This document shows positions 26,954 through 35,471 of a stretch of 47,007 nt of DNA, piece by piece. This stretch comes from Candidatus Scybalomonas excrementigallinarum (GTDB lineage Bacteria; Bacillota; Clostridia; Lachnospirales; Lachnospiraceae). The notes beneath the pieces are model-generated. The model had not been told where the DNA came from. It did not search any database and saw only the letters and a program-made list of their open reading frames with translations. The stretch spans positions 1 to 47,007 of the forward strand of contig DVIZ01000045.1 of NCBI GenBank assembly GCA_018710905.1, written 5' to 3'. The position numbers and the translations under genes are program-made. Positions within the stretch are counted from its first letter, which is position 1; each line of letters begins with the position of its first letter.

Positions 26954-27401
26954 AACAATCTTCCTTTCTTATTTGACAATCTTTTTATTTATTTTATATT
27001 TCAACAATTTTTCTTTCGTATTTGTTTCTGTTGTTTACATGTATTATTCTATCACATTTTTACAGAAAGGACATTGTAAAACGATTTTTAAAAATTGCAA
27101 TTTGACCTCATATATTTATCTTTCAAAGTGATATTTCTTTCTATTTTGCATACTATTTCTTATGTATTTTCTACTGAATTTTCCAATTTTTATTGATTTT
27201 CAACATTTTATGATATATAAACTCTTTCTTCACCATTTATATATATTGCAATTCGAACTTTAAACTCTTATGTTTATATGTATCTAAATGCAATCTTCGA
27301 ATCCATTGATTCCCTATGGGAACTCTTTTCTTTCTGAAAGATTACTTTATGTTCTTGATTTTTCGATAACTTTTCTTACATAATGCCTGTTTCTCCATAT
27401 C
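26954..27401. other. AT-rich gap with no recognised gene
   Basis: About 450 very AT-rich bases downstream of the GH31 stop codon. No open frame with a credible ribosome-binding site, no strong terminator and no known RNA motif was found on either strand. Confidence 0.5.
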
Positions 27402-29801
27402 TTATAATAATCTTGCAGTTAAAATTTCTAATATCGCTCCGCTTAAATCTTTATCTAAATTCATTGTATGGAGCTGTGAAATTGTAGCTGCAACCAATTG
27501 TTCTTTTTTTATCATTGCATATAAACTGTCTTTTAAATGAAATGCAATCTCAGCTTGATTTAAAAAATGAAATACTCGTTCTATTACTTGATTATTCTGT
27601 ACCTCTATAAGGTTTTCCAAACAAATTTGTATCGTTTGATTGGTATCTATCTTTGGTAATTTTATGAGAACTGTTCTTTTCTCTTGATCATAAGTTGCTT
27701 TTACAACGATTGTATCTTCCCCTACTTTTACCCGAACCTCTTCTTCTCCGATCTCATATCCATAAAGTTCTATCATATAACTTCTTTGTTTTGGAATCAG
27801 ACATTGCTCTCCTTGAACAGAGCCTATTTTAAAACTTCTCTTATCATTTTCCCTATATTCCATTGTCGTCATCGCACAAATCCCTTGTTCATATTTACAA
27901 GTTTCATTGTCATCTTCATATAAGGTAAACTGCCCATCCTTCCCTGCAAATATTTTTATATGCAAGGAATCTGGATTTTTTCCAACTTGTGCTGCTGAAA
28001 TCTCTTCTGTAAATGGAAGAATTCCTCCTGCCTTTACCAACACCGGAATACTTTTTAATGTTCGATACATATCCAATGTTCGATCGCCGTCATAGACCAT
28101 TCCTGTATCGAGATCATACCATGTTCCTTCTGGTAACCAAACCGTAACTTTTGCAACATTTAATCCTTCTATCCTTTTTGTTGTAATCGGAGCTACGATC
28201 ATTTCACTGCCAAAGAAATATTGATTTTTCACTTGATATGCCTCTTCTTTTTCTGGATATTCATAATACATTGGCATAATAAGAGGCATTCCCTCTTGAT
28301 AGTTTCGATAATTCATCGTATACAAATATGGTAACATTTTATGACGCTGTCTTAATGCCTCTCCCATCACAACTTCTGTTTCCTTTTTAAATCTCCAAGG
28401 CTCTTTTCCATTAAATTCACTACAAGAACTATGCAAACGCATAATTGGTGAGTAGATTCCAAGCTGTGTCCACCTTGTCATCATTTCATCATCCTTATAG
28501 CCCATCATATGTCCACCAATATCATGGCTCCACCAACCATATCCAATATTCGAAGCGGTTGCTGTAAAATATGGCTGGAACTGCAAGGAATCCCATGTTG
28601 TAATCGTATCCCCTGAAAATCCAACTGGATAGCGATGACTGCCTACTCCTGCATATCTTGAAAATGTCATTGGACGCTTTCCATTTCGTTTGCTATCTAG
28701 AAAATGAAAATGATTTAAAATCCACAGCGGATCAAGCCCTTCTATTTTTGTAGTACTCCCTTGTTGCCAATCGATCCACCAAAAATCCACACCTTCTTCC
28801 TCTCTTGGATGATGTAAATATTGAAAGTATGCTTCTATAAACTTTGGATCTGCTAAATCACATATAATTGGATCTTCTTGTTCGTAATCAACATCCATTG
28901 CCTTTGCCATCTCTTCATACATGTCTTCATGACCTCGCACACCATCCGCTGGATGCACATTTAAAGTTACCTTCATTCCTCTCTCATGAAGTCGTTGCAA
29001 AAATCGTTTCGGTTCTGGAAATAGTTCTTTATTCCAAGTATAACCAGTCCATCCGCTTCCATACTTTGGATCAATGTCAACCAGATGCCAATCCATATCA
29101 ATGACTGCAACGCTAAATGGCAAGTTCTCCTTATCGAATCTTTCCATGAGAGCCATATAACTTTGCTCGGTATATTTATAATAACGACTCCACCAGTTGC
29201 CTAATGCATATCTTGGTAACATTGGAGTTCTACCACATAAAGAATAAAAATCTTTTAAAGCTCTTTTATAATCTCTACCATATCCAAAGAAATAAAAGTC
29301 TTTCCTATCTTTTTTTGCTGGCTCAATCCAACCATTATCCAATAAAATTTGAGAATGGCTATCATCTAGAACCGAATATCCAAAGTAAGATACAATTCCC
29401 CTTTCTAATGACGTTTCACCATCTACCATATCTAATGTTCTAGCGGTTCCTCCTAAATCATGTACTCCCTCTCCATAACGCCAAACACTGTGATATGCAC
29501 TTAGATTTCCCTTCACTTGAATTTTTAGCCCATAGCTTGTAAACTCTTTTTCATTATAGATTACATGAAGATTTGCTGTATGAATTTCTAATCCCTCTTC
29601 CTTTTCTACCACCCGATACTCTACCTTTGGAAAATCTCTATAAAATACCGTTTGTGTTGCTCGATCTTCAAACTCTCCTTGCTCATTATATTCAAACCTT
29701 ATCAAACAATCGGTCAATATCGTAATACGATATTTCTTTCCAACTACTTGATTCTCGCTTAAGGCGATAGATCTGGTTTTTACTTGATATATTTCCTTCA
29801 T
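27402..29801 (-). CDS. Alpha-glucosidase/alpha-xylosidase-type glycoside hydrolase family 31
   Basis: A 799-residue GH31 enzyme releasing alpha-linked sugars from oligosaccharides. An N-terminal galactose-mutarotase-like beta-domain (1 to about 190) precedes the (beta/alpha)8 barrel. The barrel has MDWHLVD, nucleophile Asp344 in FWWIDWQQG, acid/base Asp398 in FSGDTITTWDS, and YGWWSHDIGGHM. C-terminal beta-domains follow (VWLPEGTWYDLDTG, then a DUF5110-like part with LYEDD). The extra C-terminal helical stretch from about 735 is less usual. There is no signal peptide, so it acts inside the cell on imported oligosaccharides. It is transcribed divergently from a LacI regulator, and a perfect palindrome lies at its -10 box, so repression by that regulator is likely. 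Substrate choice (glucoside or xyloside) is unresolved. Confidence 0.92.
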   Translation of the reverse strand: MKEIYQVKTRSIALSENQVVGKKYRITILTDCLIRFEYNEQGEFEDRATQTVFYRDFPKVEYRVVEKEEGLEIHTANLHVIYNEKEFTSYGLKIQVKGNLSAYHSVWRYGEGVHDLGGTARTLDMVDGETSLERGIVSYFGYSVLDDSHSQILLDNGWIEPAKKDRKDFYFFGYGRDYKRALKDFYSLCGRTPMLPRYALGNWWSRYYKYTEQSYMALMERFDKENLPFSVAVIDMDWHLVDIDPKYGSGWTGYTWNKELFPEPKRFLQRLHERGMKVTLNVHPADGVRGHEDMYEEMAKAMDVDYEQEDPIICDLADPKFIEAYFQYLHHPREEEGVDFWWIDWQQGSTTKIEGLDPLWILNHFHFLDSKRNGKRPMTFSRYAGVGSHRYPVGFSGDTITTWDSLQFQPYFTATASNIGYGWWSHDIGGHMMGYKDDEMMTRWTQLGIYSPIMRLHSSCSEFNGKEPWRFKKETEVVMGEALRQRHKMLPYLYTMNYRNYQEGMPLIMPMYYEYPEKEEAYQVKNQYFFGSEMIVAPITTKRIEGLNVAKVTVWLPEGTWYDLDTGMVYDGDRTLDMYRTLKSIPVLVKAGGILPFTEEISAAQVGKNPDSLHIKIFAGKDGQFTLYEDDNETCKYEQGICAMTTMEYRENDKRSFKIGSVQGEQCLIPKQRSYMIELYGYEIGEEEVRVKVGEDTIVVKATYDQEKRTVLIKLPKIDTNQTIQICLENLIEVQNNQVIERVFHFLNQAEIAFHLKDSLYAMIKKEQLVAATISQLHTMNLDKDLSGAILEILTARLL

Positions 29802-29835
29802 AAGTTTCCCTCTTTTCTGTTGCTATCCCTTTCTT

Positions 29836-29855
29836 TAAGTTTAACGTTAAACTTA
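29836..29855. promoter_or_regulatory. Perfect 20-bp palindromic operator upstream of the GH31 gene
   Basis: TAAGTTTAAC joined to its exact reverse complement GTTAAACTTA, with the central CG step typical of LacI-family sites. A TATAAT (29860-29855) for the GH31 gene abuts it, so bound repressor would cover the transcription start. Confidence 0.8.
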
Positions 29856-29974
29856 TTATAAAGGTAGCATCGTTTTATTCTTTCGTCAATCAACTTTTAC
29901 ATTTTCATCACTTATTCCATATTTTCAATATGTTTTTTAGACATATTCCACAATCTATTTCATTCATACAATGA

Positions 29975-30004
29975 TTGACAAATGGAAACGATTAGTTGTA
30001 TGGT
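29975..30004 (+). promoter_or_regulatory. Promoter of the divergent lacI-type gene
   Basis: TTGACA (29975-29980), 18-base spacer, TATGGT (29999-30004). The spacer contains TGGAAACGATTAGT, a partial match to LacI/CcpA-type sites, so autoregulation or catabolite repression is possible. Confidence 0.6.
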
Positions 30005-30036
30005 TATAGTATTCAATCAAATACGAGGTATTGCTT

Positions 30037-31068
30037 ATGACATTAAAAGATATTGCTGATAAAGCTGGGGTAAGTATGATGACCGTTTCTAATGTTATTA
30101 ACGGAAAACATAATCACGTTTCAGCAAAAACTATAGAAAAAGTAAATAAGATTATTGAAGAATATGGCTATGTTCCAAATTTAAGTGCTAGAACTTTAAC
30201 AAATAAGAAATCAAATATTATTGGAATTATTATTTCTTTAGCTGAAACAGATGACAAATTTAATTCCTTAGAAAATCCATATATTAGTACCATGATTGGT
30301 ACGATTGAATATGAACTACGACAGAATGGTTACTACACAATGGTTCGCTCAATTTCACAACAAGCGGATGTAACTGCCTTATTTAAAAATTGGAATGTAG
30401 ATGGGATCCTATTTTTATATCCACACGATTCTCAAGAAATGCTATCTTTTCTGGCAACTGCTCCATGCCCAGTTGCAATGTTTGATAGTTCCCTTGATTC
30501 GCCACACTTTATTAATATTTGTTCTGATGATCAAAAAGGACTTTATTTATCCACAAAATATTTAATTGAACGTGGACATACTCATATTGCATTTGTAGCA
30601 GACTATCAGCACAACACATTATTAACAAATCGTTTTTTAGGATATCGACAAGCCTTAGAAGAATTTCAAATTCCTTTTCACAAAGATTATGTATATCCAT
30701 ATTCGCCTTCCTATGAGGGTGGTTTACGTGCAGGCATACAAATTGCTACTTCTTCCAATCCTATCACTGCTGTAGTAACAACTGCTGATATTTGTGCCAT
30801 TGGTATTATGGAAGGGGCTAGGTTACATGGATATACACTTCCTAATGATCTTTCCATTATTGGTTATGATAATTTATCTCTTTGCCAATACACTTTTCCA
30901 AAATTAACATCCATCTCTCAGAACATTACACAAAAAGCATCATTAGCCGTGAAACTATTGTTAGAAAAAATTCAAACGGGAACTTTAACAACATCTTCCA
31001 AACAAAAAACCGATGTCATTATTGTGGAAAGAGACTCTGTTATTGCTCTACCTAATAAAAAACATTAA
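30037..31068 (+). CDS. LacI-family transcriptional regulator
   Basis: A 343-residue repressor. The start is ATG 30037 with GAGGT seven bases upstream; the TTG six bases earlier is less likely. Residues 1-50 are the helix-turn-helix and hinge (LKDIADKAGVSMMTVSNVIN, YGVVPN-like YVPNLSARTL). The rest is a periplasmic-binding-protein-like sugar-sensing domain (NIIGIIIS, ITAVVTTADICAIGIMEGA, SIIGYDNLSLCQY). It is divergent from the GH31 gene and very likely controls it through the palindrome at 29836-29855. The effector is probably an alpha-linked oligosaccharide or its product, by inference from the neighbour. It ends at a terminator shared with thrS copy 2. Confidence 0.93.
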   Translation: MTLKDIADKAGVSMMTVSNVINGKHNHVSAKTIEKVNKIIEEYGYVPNLSARTLTNKKSNIIGIIISLAETDDKFNSLENPYISTMIGTIEYELRQNGYYTMVRSISQQADVTALFKNWNVDGILFLYPHDSQEMLSFLATAPCPVAMFDSSLDSPHFINICSDDQKGLYLSTKYLIERGHTHIAFVADYQHNTLLTNRFLGYRQALEEFQIPFHKDYVYPYSPSYEGGLRAGIQIATSSNPITAVVTTADICAIGIMEGARLHGYTLPNDLSIIGYDNLSLCQYTFPKLTSISQNITQKASLAVKLLLEKIQTGTLTTSSKQKTDVIIVERDSVIALPNKKH

Positions 31069-31161
31069 CAAGAAAAACATTGCATGAACTTATCACATTA
31101 ACAGGAAATATTCAAATAAAACTATACTATTCCTACTTATCTTATATCTTTCATACAAATG

Positions 31162-31202
31162 AAAAGGAGCTATCTCTTCTCTTAAGATAACTCCTTTTTA
31201 TA
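31162..31202. terminator. Bidirectional terminator, lacI-type gene / thrS copy 2
   Basis: Arms AAAAGGAGCTATC and GATAACTCCTTTT with A/T runs on both sides, between convergent genes. Confidence 0.88.
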
Positions 31203-31209
31203 AAAAAGA

Positions 31210-33111
31210 TTATTTCTTCTCTTTCACTTCTTCTTGCACTTTGGCAATAAACTCTTCCAATGTCATTGTCACATTTTCACCAGAATCACGGTAACGAACA
31301 GCAACTGTTCCTTGTTCTTCTTCTTTTGCACCTACAATTACCATATAAGGAACTTTTTCAAGCTGGGCTTCTCTAATCTTGTAACCAATTTTTTCTGATC
31401 TCATATCTTTTTCCGCACGGATTCCAGCCCCTTCTAATTCCTTATAGATCTTATCAGCGTATTCCGCGTTCTTATCAGAAATTGGAAGAACTTTTGCTTG
31501 TACCGGAGCTAACCATACAGGGAATTTACCGGCAAAGTGCTCAATTAAAATACCAATGAAACGTTCAATAGAACCAAAAGCAACACGGTGAATCATAATC
31601 GGACGATGTTTTTCTCCATCTGCACCAATATATTCTGCATTAAAACGAAGTGGTAATTGGAAATCTAACTGAATAGTTCCACACTGCCATGTTCTTCCAA
31701 TAGAATCTTCTAGGTGGAAATCGATCTTTGGTCCATAGAATGCCCCATCTCCTTCGTTTATAACATAAGGAAGTCCAAGTTCATCAAGAGCCTTTCTTAA
31801 CCCTTCTGTTGCTAGTTCCCAATCTTCATCGCTTCCCATGCTATCTTCTGGTCTTGTGGAAAGCTCTACATGGTATTTGAATCCAAATAAACTGTATACT
31901 TCATCAATAAGACGAGCAACCCCTTTAATTTCGTCTGTAATCTGCTCTGGTGTCATAAAGATATGTGCATCATCTTGTGTAAAGCAACGAACACGGAACA
32001 AACCATGTAATGCACCAGATTTTTCATGACGATGAACTAATCCTAATTCACCAACACGCATTGGAAGATCTCGATAAGAATGAGGTTCCATTTTGTATAC
32101 TAACATTCCACCTGGACAGTTCATTGGTTTTACAGCAAAATCCGTATCATCAATTACTGTTGTGTACATATTTTCTTTGTAATGATCCCAGTGACCTGAT
32201 GTTTCCCATAATTGATGATTTAACATAATTGGTGTAGAAACTTCTACATATCCTTCTCTTCTATGAAGCTCTCTCCAATAATCAATTAATGTATTTTTTA
32301 AGATCATTCCCTTTGGTAAGAAAAATGGGAATCCAGGACCTTCATCTAAAAGCGCAAATAATCCTAACTCTTTTCCTAATTTTCTATGATCGCGTTTTTT
32401 TGCTTCTTCCATCATTGTCAAATAAGCGTCTAATTCTGATGCCTTTGGAAAAGCAGTACCATAAATTCTTGTAAGCATTTTATTTTTTTCACTTCCACGC
32501 CAATAAGCACCTGCAATAGAAGTTAATTTAAATGCTTTTACATATTTTGTAGACATTAAATGAGGTCCTGCACATAAGTCTACATATTCTCCTTGTTTAT
32601 AGAAACTAATGGTTTCCCCTTCTGGCAATTCTTCAATTAATTCCACTTTATATGGCTCTTCTTTTTCTTTCATAAACGCAATGGCTTCTTCTCTTGGAAG
32701 TTCAAAACGTTCTAAAGGAAGATTTTCTTTTACAATTTTTTTCATTTCTGCTTCGATTTTTTCTAAATCATCTGGTGTAAAAGGTGTTTCCCGATCGAAG
32801 TCATAATAAAAACCATCGGCAATGGAAGGTCCAATTGCTAATTTTGTTTCTGGATAAAGACGTTTTATTGCTTGTGCCATAATATGAGATGCTGTATGGC
32901 GGAACGCATGTTTTCCTTCCTCTGAGTTAAAATCAAAAATTTCTAATTCGCAATCTTCCAAAACAACAGTACGAAGATCTGCTTCCTCTCCATTTATTTT
33001 TGCTACACAAGCATTGGAAGCAACACTCCCACCTAGTGATTTTGCAATTTCAATAATGGACATTGGCTGTTCAAATTCGCGAACAGAACCATTTTTAAAT
33101 GATACTTTCAT
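31210..33111 (-). CDS. thrS: Threonyl-tRNA synthetase, canonical copy
   Basis: A 633-residue class II synthetase attaching threonine to tRNA-Thr. AGGAGG lies eight bases before the ATG. It has the TGS domain (1-60), the editing domain (HTASHIMAQAIKR, CAGPHL), and the catalytic core with zinc-binding Cys in MNCPGGMLVYK and His in MEPHSYRDLP. Motif 2 runs into the canonical RVRCFTQDDAHIF, motif 3 includes HRVAFGSIERFIGIL, and the anticodon domain has VLPISDKN and EKIGYKIREA. It is clearly paralogous to 18255-20219, about 650 residues with the same plan, but differs around the substrate pocket. This pairing recalls thrS/thrZ of Bacillus subtilis. The gene is preceded by its own ACC T-box leader. 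Confidence 0.96.
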   Translation of the reverse strand: MKVSFKNGSVREFEQPMSIIEIAKSLGGSVASNACVAKINGEEADLRTVVLEDCELEIFDFNSEEGKHAFRHTASHIMAQAIKRLYPETKLAIGPSIADGFYYDFDRETPFTPDDLEKIEAEMKKIVKENLPLERFELPREEAIAFMKEKEEPYKVELIEELPEGETISFYKQGEYVDLCAGPHLMSTKYVKAFKLTSIAGAYWRGSEKNKMLTRIYGTAFPKASELDAYLTMMEEAKKRDHRKLGKELGLFALLDEGPGFPFFLPKGMILKNTLIDYWRELHRREGYVEVSTPIMLNHQLWETSGHWDHYKENMYTTVIDDTDFAVKPMNCPGGMLVYKMEPHSYRDLPMRVGELGLVHRHEKSGALHGLFRVRCFTQDDAHIFMTPEQITDEIKGVARLIDEVYSLFGFKYHVELSTRPEDSMGSDEDWELATEGLRKALDELGLPYVINEGDGAFYGPKIDFHLEDSIGRTWQCGTIQLDFQLPLRFNAEYIGADGEKHRPIMIHRVAFGSIERFIGILIEHFAGKFPVWLAPVQAKVLPISDKNAEYADKIYKELEGAGIRAEKDMRSEKIGYKIREAQLEKVPYMVIVGAKEEEQGTVAVRYRDSGENVTMTLEEFIAKVQEEVKEKK

Positions 33112-33135
33112 TTTATACTTCCTCCTATCATGTTA

Positions 33136-33190
33136 TCTAAAGAATAAAGTGTGCATTGCTCTCTTTGCGAGAATTCCTATAGCATAAAAA
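33136..33190. repeat. Terminator-adjacent repeat, copy E
   Basis: AAAGAATAAAGTGTGCATTG, then CTCTCTTTGCGAGAATTCCT and ATAGCATAAAAAAA, the last bases being the T-run (minus strand) of the T-box terminator. It lies between that terminator and the thrS ribosome-binding site. Confidence 0.65.
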
Positions 33191-33488
33191 AACGCACCCT
33201 AAGACAAACAGAATCATTTGTCCAAGGGTGCGTCATCTCTTCTACTTTTTATCTAATCGATAGCCGAAATGTTATTCTTCACTTCGCACGGTTCCACCTT
33301 GATTTTTCACTCAAGCTCCAACAAGCCTTATCCTTTAACGCAGGAATACGATAATAGTTCAATCCTATTACAGCTCCACAATGGTCTTCACTATTTTCTC
33401 TCAGAAAAGAACTTCCAGCTTATGTCCTTTCTCTCTGGCTGATGTTAATAGCTACTCTTTCTTTCATCGCTTTTTCATATTCAACTGT
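33185..33488 (-). promoter_or_regulatory. Threonine T-box riboswitch leader of thrS copy 2
   Basis: Minus strand. The T-box AAGGTGGAACCGTGCG is at 33300-33285. Stem I has AAAGAGTAG and CAGAGAGAAAGG, and the specifier ACC (33385-33383) is in the context TGAAG-ACC-A. The terminator has arms ACGCACCCT and AGGGTGCGT (33233-33192) followed by T7. It senses uncharged tRNA-Thr like the other thrS leader, though the sequences differ substantially outside the conserved boxes. Confidence 0.93.
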
Positions 33489-33493
33489 AAATT

Positions 33494-33522
33494 ACTATAT
33501 ACCCGTTCTTTTTATTTGTCAA
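33494..33522 (-). promoter_or_regulatory. Promoter of thrS copy 2
   Basis: TTGACA (33522-33517), 17-base spacer, TATAGT (33499-33494), immediately upstream of the T-box leader. Confidence 0.82.
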
Positions 33523-33562
33523 CTATTTCTTTTTCGTAAAAACAAAAAACATTTTTATAGTT

Positions 33563-33702
33563 TTAGTCAATTTTTCGGAACATTGCAAAATCAAGATTAC
33601 ACCAATCTCCAGCTCCTGCTACGGTATAGATTCCAATTTCACACGTATTATTCGTAACTTCAATTTCCTCAATCGTAAAAAGATTCCAATCTTTATTATT
33701 TT
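33563..33702 (-). pseudogene. Remnant of a carbohydrate-binding module C-terminus
   Basis: In a different frame from the permease, beginning right at its stop codon, the minus strand reads KDWNLFTIEEIEVTNNTCEI, then GIYTVAGAGDWCNLDFAMFR and KID before TAA at 33563. The pattern (W...IEEIEVTNNTCEIGIYT...AGDWCNLD) resembles the last beta-strands of the galactan-binding module found at the end of extracellular GH53 galactanases. No start codon or ribosome-binding site precedes it, and the module's other strands are absent. The likeliest history is a deletion that removed most of a downstream secreted glycosidase gene. Assignment to CBM61 specifically is tentative. Confidence 0.6.
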
Positions 33703-34554
33703 TTATCCTTTTACTCCACCGACAGAAAGTCCATTTTGAATATATTTCTGCAATGCCATAAATACCACCATAATTGGAATGGAAGATATCACAGCTGCTG
33801 CAGAGAACAATGTCCAATGGGCTGCAAACTGATTGGTAATAAAGGACTGTAACCCCAATGCCAATGTCATTTTATTCGGATTTTGTAAAAATACAGATGA
33901 AATAACATATTCACTATAAGTAGCAATAAAGGAAAATAAGAAAATAACAACTAATTGTGGTAAAGCTAATGGCAAAATGATTTTATAAAATACAGTAAAA
34001 TTTCCTGCTCCATCCACCATTGCCGCCTCATCTAATTCCACTGGAATTCCATCCATATAAGATTTTAATAACCAAATATTAAAAGCACTTCCTCCTGCTA
34101 ATACGAAAATTAGAGCAAGGCTACTATCCGCTAACCCAAATTTATATACTAAAATGTAGTAACCTGATACCGCCATACTATTTGGAAAAACTTGTAATAT
34201 CAACAATGTCATTAGCCCATATTTTCTTCCTGTAAAACGAAGCCTCGAAAAAGCATATGCTGCCAATGAAGTTAAAATAAGCTGAATAACTGCCACTAAC
34301 AAACACATCTTTAAAGAATTCCATACCCATAATACAAAATCTGTTTCTTTAAATAATTCTACATAATGTTCTAAGCTAAGTTTTTTTGGAAATAACGAAG
34401 ACAGAAAAAAACTATCACCAGCAGAAAACGACGACATAACAATCCATAACGCTGGAAACATAATAACAACAATCGTGATCCAAATAATAACTCTGCTTAT
34501 CCAAAGTATGCGAGATTCAGAGGTGGATAGTCTCTCCTTTTTACTATTTTTCAT
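33703..34554 (-). CDS. ganQ: Oligosaccharide ABC transporter permease (MalG/GanQ type)
   Basis: A 283-residue inner-membrane permease with six predicted helices. The signature of sugar-importer permeases, EAAMVDGAGNFTVFYKIILP, contacts the ATPase subunit. The C-terminus SVGGVKG is the classical MalG ending. AAGGAGGGGG precedes the ATG, and the gene begins one base after the stop of the partner permease, so translation is probably coupled. It belongs to the GH53-binding protein-permease-permease operon, hence galacto-oligosaccharide uptake is inferred. No ATPase gene is in the window; such importers often share a general MsmK/MsmX ATPase. The CBM remnant follows its stop directly. Confidence 0.9.
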   Translation of the reverse strand: MKNSKKERLSTSESRILWISRVIIWITIVVIMFPALWIVMSSFSAGDSFFLSSLFPKKLSLEHYVELFKETDFVLWVWNSLKMCLLVAVIQLILTSLAAYAFSRLRFTGRKYGLMTLLILQVFPNSMAVSGYYILVYKFGLADSSLALIFVLAGGSAFNIWLLKSYMDGIPVELDEAAMVDGAGNFTVFYKIILPLALPQLVVIFLFSFIATYSEYVISSVFLQNPNKMTLALGLQSFITNQFAAHWTLFSAAAVISSIPIMVVFMALQKYIQNGLSVGGVKG

Positions 34555-34555
34555 A

Positions 34556-35467
34556 TTAATCCCCCTCCTTAAAAGAACCTGACATACGCATATTAATCAG
34601 TGTTAATGTACCTACTATAATAAAAACTAAAACACTAAATGTTGCTGATAAATCATATCGATTTGACCATGTTGTCATCTTATAGGTGGTACTGGCTAAA
34701 ATATCCGTATATCCAGCAAACTGGTTATCCACTCGTGCTGGACCACCTTCTGTAATCATGTAAATATTTCCAAAATTATTAAAATTAGCTGCAAATGTTG
34801 AAATCACCAATGGAATGGAGAGCTTTGTTACTAATGGCAGTGTAATGTTCTTAAAACTCTGAAATTTTGATGCCCCATCAATTTTAGCCGCCTCATAAAA
34901 CTCTGGCGATATAGCCTGTAATCCACCTAAACATACATTTAACATATACGGAAATCCCAACCATAAATTTACCATAATAATTCCAACCCTTGCCCAAAAT
35001 GGATTCGTCATCCACGGAATGTTCCATGCAATTCCAAGTGTAGAAAGCAGATTATTAATCCCTCCATACTGTTCATTTAAAAGTCCTTGCCAAGCCAAAA
35101 TCGCAATGGTCGCTGGTAATGCCCATGGTACAATTAATAAGGCACGATATATTTTCGACTCCTTCATATGGGGATTATTTAAAAGAATTGCTAACATAAG
35201 CCCTATCGTATAAGCTCCAATGGTACTTAACACTGCAAAACAAATGGTCCATCCAAGTACAGGAAAAAATACTTTTTTAATACTCCCTGAAAATACTTCT
35301 ATGTAATTAGAAAATCCAACAAACGAAAAATTTTCTAAATGATACATATTATAATTTGTAAAAGAAATGATAATGGTATATACAATCGGAAGGAAAGTTA
35401 CGATAAAAATTGAGATTAATGCAGGAAGTAAATAAGGATATGCTTTTGCACTGTTTTTCTTCTTCAT
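34556..35467 (-). CDS. ganP: Oligosaccharide ABC transporter permease (MalF/GanP type)
   Basis: A 303-residue permease that partners the next gene. The start is ATG 35467, four bases after the stop of the binding-protein gene, with GCGGTGAT as a weak ribosome-binding site overlapping that stop. It has a short cytosolic basic N-terminus, then six hydrophobic segments starting YLLPALISIFIVTFLPIVYT. The EAA loop is EFYEAAKIDGASKFQSFKNI, close to the MalF consensus. WMTNPFWA and EGGPARVDNQFAG resemble the segments of galactan/maltodextrin permeases. The tight packing indicates a single operon with the binding protein and GanQ-like permease. If the binding protein is lost through its amber codon, this pair would have no ligand receptor. 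Confidence 0.9.
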   Translation of the reverse strand: MKKKNSAKAYPYLLPALISIFIVTFLPIVYTIIISFTNYNMYHLENFSFVGFSNYIEVFSGSIKKVFFPVLGWTICFAVLSTIGAYTIGLMLAILLNNPHMKESKIYRALLIVPWALPATIAILAWQGLLNEQYGGINNLLSTLGIAWNIPWMTNPFWARVGIIMVNLWLGFPYMLNVCLGGLQAISPEFYEAAKIDGASKFQSFKNITLPLVTKLSIPLVISTFAANFNNFGNIYMITEGGPARVDNQFAGYTDILASTTYKMTTWSNRYDLSATFSVLVFIIVGTLTLINMRMSGSFKEGD

Positions 35468-35471
35468 TTTA

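Noticed and set aside
33703-33817. Upstream half of the 84-codon minus-strand frame overlapping the permease gene
   Set aside because: That half is only the permease gene in another frame. Only the part after the permease stop resembles a carbohydrate-binding module.
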